NCBI GenBank assembly: GCA_016217905.1
Contig: JACRFL010000015.1
Coordinates: 1-48,101, forward strand
DNA length: 48,101 bases
DNA from: Candidatus Kaiserbacteria bacterium
GTDB lineage: Bacteria > Patescibacteriota > Minisyncoccia > Phycocordibacterales > Phycocordibacteraceae
Direction of reading: 5' to 3'
Shown: piece after piece, positions 36,882 through 45,439 of the stretch
Layout of the letters: each line of letters begins with the position of its first letter
Numbering within the stretch: position 1 is the stretch's first letter
Position numbers and translations under genes: made by a program
The notes under the pieces: model-generated
Database searches by the model: none
Told to the model about the DNA's origin: nothing
What the model saw: the letters and a program-made list of their open reading frames with translations, nothing else

Positions 36882-39800
36882 ATGCAAATGGTAACTACAA
36901 AAGCGATCGCGAAGGTCGCGGCGGTGGCGACCGGACTCGCGATGGCGACGTCAATGCTCTCGCTCGCGCCCCTCGCGCACGCGGCGGCTCTGACCAGCTC
37001 GCAAGTCTCGGCCATCGTCTCGCTTCTCCAATCGTTCGGCGCTGACAGCGCTACGATCGCGGACGTCCAGGCATCGCTTACGGGCAGTACACCTTCGACT
37101 CCTTCGACACCGGCTTCCTCCTGCTCCTTTACCAAGGACTTGACGGTCGGCTCGAAGGGTGCAGACGTAACGGCGCTTCAGGATGCACTGAAGGCGGGCG
37201 GCTATATGACAGCCAACGCGACGGGCAATTTCGGCCCGCTCACGAAGGCTGGCGTTATCGCCTGGCAGAAGGCCAAGGGCATTACGCCCGCGGCCGGCTA
37301 CTTCGGTGCGAAGAGCCGCGCGGCGTTCTGCGGCAGCTCAACAACGACCACGACGACTCCGGTGACGGGCAACGGCCTCAAGGTCTCGCTCTCGCCGACC
37401 AGTCCGAACGGCACGGCCCTCGTTCAGGGTCAGGGTATCGGGGATCTCGCGGACTTCGTGTTCGCGAACCCGACCTCGGCTCCGATCAGCGTAACGGGCC
37501 TTAGCCTCAAGCGCACGGGCGTCAGCAACGACTCGACGATGACGAACGTGTACCTCTATAACGGCGGTACGCGCATTACGGATTCGGCAGGCGTTAGCAA
37601 CTCGGCGTTCAGCTTCTCTGACCCGGTCGCGCTCTTCACAGTCCCGGCAGGCGGCACCTACACGGTGTCGGTTCGTTCGGATATCGCGGGCGGCACCTCC
37701 GGTCAGCAGATCGGCGTCCAGATTGTCTCGGTAACCAGCGGAGGTACGCTCGACTCCTCAGTCAGCTTCCCGGTTAATTCTGGCTTCCAGACGATCTCGG
37801 CCGCTACGCTCGCGACGGTCAACTACGCGGCGAACCCGACCCCCTCCTCAGTGGTCACTATTAGCCCGTCGAACGACTATCCGGTCTGGCAGGACACCGT
37901 AAGCGTGTCGACCAACCCGGTGAAGCTCTCGTCGCTCAAGTTCGTGAACCTCGGCTCGGCCAATTCGTCCGACATCATGAACCTGCGCCTCTACGTCGAC
38001 GGCGTCCAGGTCGGCTCGGCGCTTCCGTCGATGGCGGCGGATCGTTCGGTCACCTTCGACCTCACGGCGAATCCGTTCTTGCTCTCGACGCAGAGCCATG
38101 TCGTCAAGGTCCTCGCGAATATCGGTACGGGTGCTGCCTCGCGCACCATCCAGTTCTCGGTACAGCGCAGCTCGGACGGCATGTTCGTCGACAACCAGCT
38201 GAATCAGCCGGTCACGCCGACGTACAGTTCGACAACTTTCTCGGCGGCTACGACCGCGGTCGTTACGCTCAACTCCGCTTCGGTGGCGGGCGTTTCGGTC
38301 TCTCGTAATCCGTCATCTCCGACGCAGAGCATCGCAGTAGGCGCTTCAAGCGTGAAGTGGGCCTCCTTCGATATTCTCGCTTCGGGTGAAAACGTGAAGG
38401 TCATCGACCTCTACGTCTACGCGAGCTCCACGAGCTCCACAGGCGGAACCAATGGTGTCGGCGGCCTCAACAACGGTAAGATCATGGTGAACGGCGTGCA
38501 GATTGGTTCGACGAAGGACATCGGCCAACTCGTCGCGGCCAAGACTGACTTCTCGCTCGGTTCATCGCTTATCCTTCCGGCTGGCGTGGTAACGACCGTC
38601 GATATCTACGCTGACGCGCAGGATACGGCCGGTACGAACCTCACGACCGGCGGAACGGTCATCGTCTCCCTCGCGGCGAACACAAGCAATGCCCAGGGTC
38701 AGTCGTCGCTCACCTCGACCGGCGTACCGAACGGTACGGCGGGCACGAATGACGTCGCGGGCAACTCCATAACGGTCACCTCTTCGTCCCTCACGGCGAC
38801 GAAGGCAACCGGCTATGGTAACCAGACCGTCATCGCGGGCGCGAACAACGCCAAAATCGGCTCGTTCACGCTCTCGGCGGGCGCAACGGAAGGAGTGTTG
38901 GTCAACACGATCAACATCACCTTCCCGAACGCGGTTTCCTCGACGATCACGAACTTGACGCTCAAGGACAACGCGACGGGTACCGTTCTCGGCTCGGTCG
39001 TTACGACCCCGTCGACGAGCAATTCCGTCTCGGTGAATCTCAGCGTTCCGGTTTCCTCGACCAAGACCATCGACATCTACGGCAACATCCTCTCGGGTGC
39101 GAACGCAGGTACGATTGTCGCGTCGGTGGGCACGGGCACGACCGGCTCGGGCCTCGTGACCAACACGTCCGCCTCGGTCGCTTCGGCGCAGGCCTTGCAG
39201 ACCATCACGCTCGGCTCGGGCACGCTTACGCTCACGCGCGGCGCTGGTGATCCGGTCAGCACCAACGTGCTCGCAGGCGCCGCTTCGGTACAGGTCGGCC
39301 AGTTCAACTTCGCCGGTGCGAACTCCTCGTACACGGTGAACAACTTCGCCATCCTCGTTCCGAACAACGTCGCGACCTCGGTGACCACAGTCACGGTCAA
39401 GGGTAAGGACCAGAACGGCAATGTCGTTCAGCAGACCCAGGCGCTCGTGCCGAGTTCGTCGACTGCGTACGCGACCGCGACCTTCACCGGTCTCGGCATG
39501 TACGTCCCGATGAACGACTCGGCCAATCTCGATGTCTATGTCGGCACGCCGACTATCGCCTCGGGCGCCACCTCGGGCGCGGCGATCAACGTCACGTTTG
39601 ACGCGGGCGCGACCTCGGGCATCTTCTCGGCGACCAACAGCGCCGGTACGGTATCGACTTCGATTAACTCTGGTACGAATGTCGCCAGCAACGGCACGTT
39701 CTACGTGAGGAAGTCGATCCCGACCTTCGCGATGCTCACGACAGGTGTCACGGTCCCATCGACGGGCTCGCCGATCTACAAGTTCAGCATCACTGCTGAT

Positions 39801-40256
39801 CCGGCGGGCGCGATCGAGTGGAGCAAGCTCGTCTTCAATATCGCGACCACGACGGCAAGCGTTACGAATGCGTATGTCGTTGACGACGCTTCGGGCGTAA
39901 GCCTGCTTGACTCGGGAACGTATGCGTCCACGACGGCGACCACGATCACGGTCAACCTGGTAACGAACAACAACACGTTGGCGAAGTACCAGCAGGTCGC
40001 GGCGGGTGCAACGAAGATCTACGATCTCTACGGCACGGTGAGCAGCTACGGCGCTTCCGGCTCGACGGTCACAATCTCGCTCGCATCAGATGCTTCGGCT
40101 ATCACGAATGGTTACGTCTCGGGCGGATCTCCGATTGCGGGCAACACCAATTGGTCTGATCGCTCGGCAACAACCCACTCGGTTACCTCGACTGACTGGA
40201 CGAACGGTTACCTCCTCAAGAACTTCACCAGCAACGCGACGACCTACACCAAGTAG
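36882..40256 (+). CDS. S-layer-like surface protein with peptidoglycan-binding domain
   Basis: About 1,124 aa from ATG 36882 (ATG 36888 also possible; track start 36831). A classical signal peptide (VTTKAIAKVAAVATGLAMATSMLSL, cleavage after AHA) is followed by a PG_binding_1 domain (about residues 80-150: VGSKGADVTALQDALKAGGYMTANATGNFGPLTKAGVIAWQKAKG ... FGAKSRAAF). The rest is nearly all Thr/Ser/Gly/Ala/Val/Asn-rich beta-type repeats with few charged residues, often KIGSFTLSAGA/GNNAK-like units. Such giant proteins form the probable S-layer or fibrous coat of Parcubacteria, anchored to the wall. Two strong terminators follow. A role as the main coat is inferred from size, signal and composition. 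Confidence 0.85.
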   Translation: MQMVTTKAIAKVAAVATGLAMATSMLSLAPLAHAAALTSSQVSAIVSLLQSFGADSATIADVQASLTGSTPSTPSTPASSCSFTKDLTVGSKGADVTALQDALKAGGYMTANATGNFGPLTKAGVIAWQKAKGITPAAGYFGAKSRAAFCGSSTTTTTTPVTGNGLKVSLSPTSPNGTALVQGQGIGDLADFVFANPTSAPISVTGLSLKRTGVSNDSTMTNVYLYNGGTRITDSAGVSNSAFSFSDPVALFTVPAGGTYTVSVRSDIAGGTSGQQIGVQIVSVTSGGTLDSSVSFPVNSGFQTISAATLATVNYAANPTPSSVVTISPSNDYPVWQDTVSVSTNPVKLSSLKFVNLGSANSSDIMNLRLYVDGVQVGSALPSMAADRSVTFDLTANPFLLSTQSHVVKVLANIGTGAASRTIQFSVQRSSDGMFVDNQLNQPVTPTYSSTTFSAATTAVVTLNSASVAGVSVSRNPSSPTQSIAVGASSVKWASFDILASGENVKVIDLYVYASSTSSTGGTNGVGGLNNGKIMVNGVQIGSTKDIGQLVAAKTDFSLGSSLILPAGVVTTVDIYADAQDTAGTNLTTGGTVIVSLAANTSNAQGQSSLTSTGVPNGTAGTNDVAGNSITVTSSSLTATKATGYGNQTVIAGANNAKIGSFTLSAGATEGVLVNTINITFPNAVSSTITNLTLKDNATGTVLGSVVTTPSTSNSVSVNLSVPVSSTKTIDIYGNILSGANAGTIVASVGTGTTGSGLVTNTSASVASAQALQTITLGSGTLTLTRGAGDPVSTNVLAGAASVQVGQFNFAGANSSYTVNNFAILVPNNVATSVTTVTVKGKDQNGNVVQQTQALVPSSSTAYATATFTGLGMYVPMNDSANLDVYVGTPTIASGATSGAAINVTFDAGATSGIFSATNSAGTVSTSINSGTNVASNGTFYVRKSIPTFAMLTTGVTVPSTGSPIYKFSITADPAGAIEWSKLVFNIATTTASVTNAYVVDDASGVSLLDSGTYASTTATTITVNLVTNNNTLAKYQQVAAGATKIYDLYGTVSSYGASGSTVTISLASDASAITNGYVSGGSPIAGNTNWSDRSATTHSVTSTDWTNGYLLKNFTSNATTYTK

Positions 40257-40340
40257 TCTCGTCTTGGGTGAACTTCCGAAAGGAAAACAACCTAAGTTCA
40301 AAAGTCTTCGGACTTCCGGCTAGGGAATCGGCCTGGCAAG

Positions 40341-40374
40341 AGAAAGAACCCCCGCAAGGGAGTTCTTTCTTTTT
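40341..40374 (+). terminator. Intrinsic terminator 1 after the surface-protein gene
   Basis: AGAAAGAACCCCC and GGGAGTTCTTTCT pair around GCAA, with a run of T's (TTTTT) after the stem. Confidence 0.9.
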
Positions 40375-40379
40375 AGACG

Positions 40380-40414
40380 CAAAAACCACCTCTTTACGAG
40401 GTGGTTTTTGCTTT
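40380..40414. terminator. Intrinsic terminator 2 after the surface-protein gene
   Basis: AAAAACCACCTC-TTTAC-GAGGTGGTTTTT forms a 12-bp stem with A- and T-rich ends, so it may act in both directions. Two terminators in tandem suggest very strong transcription of the preceding gene. Confidence 0.9.
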
Positions 40415-40448
40415 ACATAACCTTACCTTCCCCCAATCCCCTGACGCA

Positions 40449-40514
40449 AGTTAGACTTAAGTCATACTCTCGTTTCGCTTCGGTTATCAACAGTTCGATG
40501 ACGTAAGTCTGACT
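40449..40514. repeat. REP-like inverted repeat before the RAYT gene
   Basis: Bases 40449-40465 (AGTTAGACTTAAGTCAT) are the reverse complement of 40498-40514 (ATGACGTAAGTCTGACT) at 15 of 17 positions, separated by 32 bases. Such structured ends just upstream of a Y1 transposase are typical substrates for RAYT proteins. Confidence 0.7.
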
Positions 40515-40544
40515 TTAATCATTTTGTTTTGTTATTGTGACCGG

Positions 40545-41255
40545 ATGAGGGTAGAACATTTTTCTGTGGGTTCTGTCATCCATGTCACAAAACGCGGTGC
40601 TCATGGAATGGATATCGTGCGTGATTCTGGTGATAAAAATCGTTTCATCAAGTCACTCTTTCTGCTAAATGATACTCACTCGGATACCAACTGGCATCGA
40701 GATACCGCACAATTACCGCCTTTCACGCGACCGGAGCACTGGCCGGAACGCGAACCGTTGGTACATATTCTTGCTTGGACGCTTTTATCGAACCATTTCC
40801 ATTTGCTCCTGCAAGAAACTCGAGAGGGCGGGACTGCAAAATTCATGCAGCGTTTCGGCGGGAGCCTCACCCTGTGTTTCAATTTGAAGTATAAGGAGAA
40901 AGGGAGTCTCTTTCAGAGTTCATATCACGCACGAGCTGTGAACAAGGATTCGCATATGAATTACCTCGTTTTCTATATCCTCGTGAAGAACATACTTGAG
41001 ACGTATCCGGGCGGACTCACGATGGCCGCTGCAAATTTCGATGACGCGTGGGAATGGGCGAAAAAGTATCCATTCTCAAGCTTCAAGGATCATATTTCAG
41101 GCGTGTCGTCTCCGCTCGTCGACGATCCTGACGGCTTGCTCACGGGCCTTCTCGGTAGCGGAGACGCATCAAAACAAGAGATGAAAGAGCTTCTTGCTCT
41201 GCACACGTCCTCGCACGGCGAGGAATTCAAAGAGTTGGTGCTCGAAACCTGGTAG
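40545..41255 (+). mobile_element. REP-associated tyrosine transposase (Y1/IS200-like) gene
   Basis: 236 aa from ATG 40545 (track TTG 40524 is less likely). HUH-type single-strand transposase: SVIHVTKRGAHGMDIVRDSGDKNRFIKSLFLLND at the N-terminus, the HUH motif SNHFHLLLQE and the helix MNYLVFYILVKNILETYP (with the usual catalytic Tyr in YLVFYI). There is no accessory TnpB. RAYTs mobilise or multiply REP palindromes. It has an inverted repeat upstream (40449-40514) and a short palindrome downstream (41285-41297), so the unit looks complete. It is inserted between the surface-protein gene and the O-antigen-ligase locus. Confidence 0.9.
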
Positions 41256-41284
41256 CCATTTTCTGTTATTCCCAGCTTTTCTGG

Positions 41285-41297
41285 AGGGTCTGACCCT
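41285..41297. repeat. Short palindrome at the 3' side of the RAYT gene
   Basis: AGGGTC-T-GACCCT is a perfect 6-1-6 palindrome 29 bp after the RAYT stop. GGGTCxGACCC palindromes are often found beside these transposases, so this is a candidate element boundary. Confidence 0.55.
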
Positions 41298-41345
41298 TTA
41301 AAATTCGCTGAGATGGTTTTTGGGTTGTGGTATTATTTTTTGCGT

Positions 41346-42053
41346 ATGCGGATTACGAAAAAGTATTGGGTGATAGCGGGCATTGGACTCTTCGCGGCTG
41401 TGCTGGCGGCTGGCGGCTGGTCGTATTATGCGAAAACGCGCGCGCCGGCGTTCCCGATTAATGCGTCCGACACGATAGCCTCTTGGAGTTTCAAAGGCGC
41501 GTATACGGGCAACGACGTACTCGTCGCACGAGCGAATGCGGACATTGCTCACCTCATCGGTCTCCTGGGGAAGGGGGAATACGACGACTACGATCTCTAT
41601 CTCGGCATCGCAAACGATTATGGCCTTCTCGGAGACGGTAAAGCGGCGTATCGGTATTACAACCGCTCGATACGCGTGCATCCCGGCAAGGGTCTTGCCT
41701 ACATGAATATCGCGCACCTGATGGACGAACTCGGCGCGTATCACACTGTCGCCGATGCCTACACGGCAGGGGTGCAGGCGGAGCCGGGAATGCTGGAGTA
41801 CCACATTGAACGGCTGACATTTCTGACCGAACGTTTCGCGAGCGACGATGCCGTAATTCTCGCTGCGCTCACCGACGTTTCAAAGCAGTTCGGCGATAAC
41901 GCGTCCGTCCTCGCGATAGAGGCGCAGTGGCTCGCCGGACAGAAGCGCTACGCCGACGCGATCAAAGTATGGGAAGTCGTAAAGATGCTTTCACCCAAGG
42001 ATCGACAGGCGGCGATTGATGCCGAAATGGCGCGGCTCAAAAGGAAACAATGA
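41346..42053 (+). CDS. Membrane-anchored TPR-like protein
   Basis: 235 aa from ATG 41346 (track 41313 lies before the TATTAT box). One N-terminal membrane segment (YWVIAGIGLFAAVLAAGGWSYY) is followed by tetratricopeptide-like helices: YDLYLGIANDYGLLGDGKAAYRYYNRSIRVHPGKGLAYMNIAHLMDELGAYHTVADAYTAGVQAEPG and SVLAIEAQWLAGQKRYADAIKVWEVVKML. TPRs hold proteins together. The gene overlaps the O-antigen-ligase-like gene by ATGA, so it likely works with it in a surface-polymer or protein-glycosylation complex. Confidence 0.88.
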   Translation: MRITKKYWVIAGIGLFAAVLAAGGWSYYAKTRAPAFPINASDTIASWSFKGAYTGNDVLVARANADIAHLIGLLGKGEYDDYDLYLGIANDYGLLGDGKAAYRYYNRSIRVHPGKGLAYMNIAHLMDELGAYHTVADAYTAGVQAEPGMLEYHIERLTFLTERFASDDAVILAALTDVSKQFGDNASVLAIEAQWLAGQKRYADAIKVWEVVKMLSPKDRQAAIDAEMARLKRKQ

Positions 42054-44134
42054 AATATATCGAGCGCGCGTACCCTTGGCTCCTTCTCGCGCCCGTCATC
42101 CTGCCGGTCGTGGTCTGGGGCGGCCTCATCTACCCCTATCTCGTTCCGAAAACACTCCTTTTCTATGCGATAAGCTTCGCCGCGGCCGGAGCGTTCGCGC
42201 TGCTTGTCGCGCAGGGTCGTCCGTTTTTCTGGGCGCGGCTCGCGAAGCGGGAGACATGGATCCCTGTCGCGCTTCTCGCGCTCGCGTATGCCGCGAGCGC
42301 CTTCGGAATTGATTTCTACCGAAGCTTCTGGAGCCTCTTTGCGCGCGGCGACGGGCTCCTGATGCTCACCAGTGCAGTGGCGAGCTACTATCTTATCCTG
42401 CTTTTTGCGGATCGAGCGTTCTTCGAGCGGCTACTGCGCGTTGTTGCCGTCGTCGGCAGCGCCGCCGCGCTCTACGGCATCGGGGAGTGGCTTATCAGCG
42501 GCGGGCGCATCGGGAGCCTGCTCGGGAACGCCGCGTTCTTCGCCGGTTATCTCGGTATCGCGCTGTTCGCGACACTCGCTGCCGCGCGCACGCTTGCGCG
42601 CGGCTGGCAGCGCGCAGCATACGCCGGTGCGGCACTGCAAGTCATCGCTATCATTCTGACCGCGACGCGCGGCACGCTTCTCGCGCTCGTGATCGCGCTT
42701 CTCGTCGCGCTCGTGCACCTTGCGACGCGCGCGAGCGGGAAGAAACGCGTCTGGTCGGCGCGCCTCTTGGCGGCGCTCCTTGTCTTCGGCGGGATCTTTT
42801 TCGCGTTGCGCGCCGAACTTGCGAAGGTGCCGTTTGAACCCGTCGCGCGTATCGCTTCCCTCTCGCTTTCTGATGGAACGGTCAGTAGCCGCCTCTTTAT
42901 CTGGAAAAATATGGTGGCGGAAATACAAAAGACCCCGTGGCTCGGCGTCGGGGCCGAACACGTCGACGTACTCTTCAATCGCTTTTACGATCCGACGCAG
43001 ATTTCCGAACAATGGTTCGATCGTTCGCACAACGCTTTCCTCGACTACGCCGCACAGTACGGGATTGGCGGACTGCTGCTCTATCTCGCGCTCATCGGTT
43101 CGTTCTTCATCACCGCGGCGCGCGAAGCGCGCCGCGGTGATCGCCCGACCGCAGGATTCTTCGTCCTCCTTGCGGTCACCTACGCCGTCCAAAATTTCTT
43201 CGTCTTCGACACGGTCTCCTCGTTCTGGCTCCTGCTCGCGCTGCTCGCTTCCTTTTCTGCGGCGTCTGGTGACGCCCATCGTGATACGCTCCCGTTGCCC
43301 GCAGGCGCATCTCCCGCGCTCTGGGTTCTTGCGTTCGCGCTTGTTTTTCTTATCGTTCCTGCGAGCGTGCGCCCGGCGCTCGCGGCGCATGATCTCTCTG
43401 AAGCATACACGTATCAGCTCACCGATGTCGCGAGAGAAGTACGTTCGCTTTCGCGCGGTACCGCGCTCGCTACATACGGCGATCTCGAGTACGGCTACGA
43501 AGCGTACGATATGTACGCGAACAACCAAGTCGCGGCGCTTGCGGGCGAGGCGCGCATCGACGCCTACCAGTCGACGTTCTCGCTGGTCTCGACCGCCTTT
43601 CAACGGTATTCCTACGACGGACGCACGGCGCTCTACCTCGCGCACGTGCTCTCGCTCGCGCCGCAGGGCATCACGGTCGACAAAGATCTGCTCTCGGCGG
43701 CGCTTGAGCGCGCGATCCGGTCTTCGCCGAAGAGAGAACAGCCTTGGTACGTGCTCGCGAATCTTTCCATCAGCAATGCGAATGCGTATCCGCCCTCCTC
43801 CAAGGAGCGCATCGCCGGCTATGCGGCCGCGCGGGACATCCTCACGCGCTACATAGATCTCGTGCCGACTCTTTCCGCGCCGCATTTCGTACTCGCGCAA
43901 TTGTTCTATGCCTCCCGCAAGCCTGCAGAGGCTGCGGCGGAGGCCGCGAAAGGGAAGGAATACTATAAGGGGAATCTTGAAGCCGCCCGCCGCGCCGCGA
44001 CTTATTATGAGACCGTGCTCGACCTTCCGAATGCCGCCTACTTCCTGGAGGAAGTCGTGCGTCTCGATTCGCAAGACGCGGGGGCGCGGAGCGATCTCGA
44101 GAAAATACGAGAGTATGAACGATCAAAAAAATAA
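42050..44134 (+). CDS. O-antigen ligase (Wzy/WaaL)-like membrane protein with TPR C-terminus
   Basis: 694 aa. About ten to twelve membrane segments run through residues 1-450 (WLLLAPVILPVVVWGGLIYPYL ... AIILTATRGTLLALVIALLVALVHLA). The ligase-type periplasmic region WLGVGAEHVDVLFNRFYDPTQISEQWFDRSHNAFLDYAAQYGIGGLLLYLAL has the conserved HN...L motif. The C-terminal ~200 residues are TPR-like helices (AAYFLEEVVRLDSQDAGARSDLEKIREY). Family members polymerise or ligate glycans, or transfer glycans to pilins. The target here, possibly the surface protein upstream, is inference. The 547-aa minus ORF over it is a shadow. Confidence 0.9.
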   Translation: MKYIERAYPWLLLAPVILPVVVWGGLIYPYLVPKTLLFYAISFAAAGAFALLVAQGRPFFWARLAKRETWIPVALLALAYAASAFGIDFYRSFWSLFARGDGLLMLTSAVASYYLILLFADRAFFERLLRVVAVVGSAAALYGIGEWLISGGRIGSLLGNAAFFAGYLGIALFATLAAARTLARGWQRAAYAGAALQVIAIILTATRGTLLALVIALLVALVHLATRASGKKRVWSARLLAALLVFGGIFFALRAELAKVPFEPVARIASLSLSDGTVSSRLFIWKNMVAEIQKTPWLGVGAEHVDVLFNRFYDPTQISEQWFDRSHNAFLDYAAQYGIGGLLLYLALIGSFFITAAREARRGDRPTAGFFVLLAVTYAVQNFFVFDTVSSFWLLLALLASFSAASGDAHRDTLPLPAGASPALWVLAFALVFLIVPASVRPALAAHDLSEAYTYQLTDVAREVRSLSRGTALATYGDLEYGYEAYDMYANNQVAALAGEARIDAYQSTFSLVSTAFQRYSYDGRTALYLAHVLSLAPQGITVDKDLLSAALERAIRSSPKREQPWYVLANLSISNANAYPPSSKERIAGYAAARDILTRYIDLVPTLSAPHFVLAQLFYASRKPAEAAAEAAKGKEYYKGNLEAARRAATYYETVLDLPNAAYFLEEVVRLDSQDAGARSDLEKIREYERSKK

Positions 44135-44261
44135 AGACCGTCAGGATTCGGAAAGGCGGATGCTGCCGTTTTTCGTGGAGTTCGTGAAATTTTCCACCGG
44201 ATTCGCGGCCATCGTCGCTGTCGCTCTCCTCGCGCTCCACGCCGCTTCTGCCGCCCTGTGA
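44115..44261 (+). CDS. 48-aa single-TM small protein (below ORF-track cutoff)
   Basis: ATG 44115 lies inside the last codons of the ligase-like gene (20-bp overlap) and opens MNDQKNKDRQDSERRMLPFFVE, ending in the hydrophobic stretch FSTGFAAIVAVALLALHAASAA (one membrane segment). The track shows it only as the tail of a longer shadow ORF. The charged N-terminus plus one TM resembles small membrane subunits, and the overlap suggests it belongs to the ligase operon. Family unknown. Confidence 0.6.
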   Translation: MNDQKNKDRQDSERRMLPFFVEFVKFSTGFAAIVAVALLALHAASAAL

Positions 44262-44321
44262 CGCATCGTCACGCCGCGGGCGCTGCGATGTACATTTCTT
44301 GCTGGCTCTGATATGATGGCT

Positions 44322-44437
44322 TTTGTACGAACCGAAGACCGCTGGCGGAACATCCCGAGAGCAATCGAGGGGCGACCATAAGTCCGGCGCAGGGAGACCG
44401 TAAACGGTCGAACTCTCCTTTATTTCGTTCGTACGAA
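44322..44437 (+). promoter_or_regulatory. Ribosomal protein L10 leader (autoregulatory RNA)
   Basis: A TGATATGAT extended -10 (44309-44317) starts a ~120-nt leader. Its ends pair (TTTGTACGAAC, 44322-44332, with GTTCGTACGAA, 44427-44437). Inside, CCGAAGACCGCTGGCGG and AAGTCCGGCGCAGGGAGACC match the characteristic L10-leader core (GAAGAC...GGCGCAGG). L10, with L7/L12, binds this mimic of its rRNA site and represses rplJL. The family call is by motif recognition. Confidence 0.75.
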
Positions 44438-44444
44438 ACATCGT

Positions 44445-44936
44445 ATGGCAATATCAAAAGACAAGAAACGCGCGATACTCGCGAAGCTTGCGGACGCCTT
44501 CCAAGAAGCGTCTTCGATCGCATTTGTCGGTTTCTCCAAGCTTACCGTGAAGGACGCGTCAAAACTGCGCACCGAACTCTCGAAAGAGAGTGTGCGCTAT
44601 TTCGTCGCGAAGAAAACTCTCATTCAAAGAGCGCTCGCAGATCGCGGCTATACGGGCGACGTGCCAGCACTGCCCGGCGAGGTCGCTGTCGCATGGACGA
44701 CGGAAGACGCGACGGCCCCCTCGCGCGGCGTGCACGAGTTCGCCAAGAAGTTGAAGGGGGCGTTGTCGCTCCTTGGGGGAGTGTTCGAGGGAACATTTCT
44801 CAACGCGGAGAAGATAACGGCGATCGCAACCATACCGCCGATGGTCGTCCTGCGCGGGATGTTCGTGAACGTCATCAACAGCCCGATCCAGGGGCTTGTT
44901 ATGGCACTCGATCAGATTAGTAAGAAAAAACAATAA
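44445..44936 (+). CDS. rplJ: Ribosomal protein L10
   Basis: A 163-aa uL10. [60 protein letters not shown] is the rRNA-binding N-terminal domain. The C-terminal helix ([30 protein letters not shown]) binds L7/L12 dimers and forms the stalk base. The L10 leader lies just upstream and rplL 2 bp downstream. In this genome the pair is far from rplK, unlike the usual L11-L1-L10-L12 cluster. Confidence 0.96.
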   Translation: MAISKDKKRAILAKLADAFQEASSIAFVGFSKLTVKDASKLRTELSKESVRYFVAKKTLIQRALADRGYTGDVPALPGEVAVAWTTEDATAPSRGVHEFAKKLKGALSLLGGVFEGTFLNAEKITAIATIPPMVVLRGMFVNVINSPIQGLVMALDQISKKKQ

Positions 44937-44938
44937 TT

Positions 44939-45358
44939 ATGGACGAAAATAAAACAGTAGAAGTGCCTGCACCGAGCGAAGTCGAGGTACCGAGCAAGTT
45001 CAAGAAGCTCGTGGAGGAAGTCGAGGCGATGACCGTCCTCGAACTCTCCGAACTGGTCAAGGTGCTGGAAAAGAAGTTCGGCGTGAGTGCCGCCGCGGTC
45101 GCGGTCGCCGGCCCCGCGGCAGCGGGCGCTCCGGCAGAGGAAGGGAAGTCGACCAGCGACGTCGAGCTTACCGACGCGGGGGCGAGCAAGATCGCCGTCA
45201 TCAAGGTGGTGAAGGAGGCGCTCGCGCTCGGGTTGAAGGAGGCGAAGGATCTCGTCGACGGCGTGCCGTCGATGCTGAAGCAGGGTATGAAAAAGGAGGA
45301 TGCCGCCGAGCTCGCGAAGAAACTCACGGATGCGGGCGCGAAAGTCACGCTTAAATAA
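44939..45358 (+). CDS. rplL: Ribosomal protein L7/L12
   Basis: A 139-aa bL12. The N-terminal dimerisation domain is [31 protein letters not shown], followed by an Ala/Pro-rich hinge ([19 protein letters not shown]). The C-terminal factor-binding domain is [66 protein letters not shown]12 recruits elongation factors. About 18 residues are added at the N-terminus ([18 protein letters not shown]). A terminator follows. Confidence 0.97.
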   Translation: MDENKTVEVPAPSEVEVPSKFKKLVEEVEAMTVLELSELVKVLEKKFGVSAAAVAVAGPAAAGAPAEEGKSTSDVELTDAGASKIAVIKVVKEALALGLKEAKDLVDGVPSMLKQGMKKEDAAELAKKLTDAGAKVTLK

Positions 45359-45364
45359 AGACAC

Positions 45365-45409
45365 AAAAAACGCGTCCCGCCAGAGGCGGGGCGCGTTTTG
45401 CGTTTTTTT
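45365..45409 (+). terminator. Intrinsic terminator after rplL
   Basis: AAAACGCGtCCCGCC-AGA-GGCGGGgCGCGTTTT forms a long GC-rich stem, followed by GCGTTTTTTT. Confidence 0.95.
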
Positions 45410-45439
45410 GCACGGGCGTTTACACTGGCGGCATTCATT

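Noticed and set aside
42431-44074. 547-aa minus-strand ORF
   Set aside because: Shadow of the O-antigen-ligase-like gene; composition dominated by Arg/Glu as expected for the antisense of GC-rich coding DNA.
44269-44523. 84-aa minus-strand ORF over the L10 leader
   Set aside because: The plus-strand RNA motifs and the position before rplJ explain this region better.
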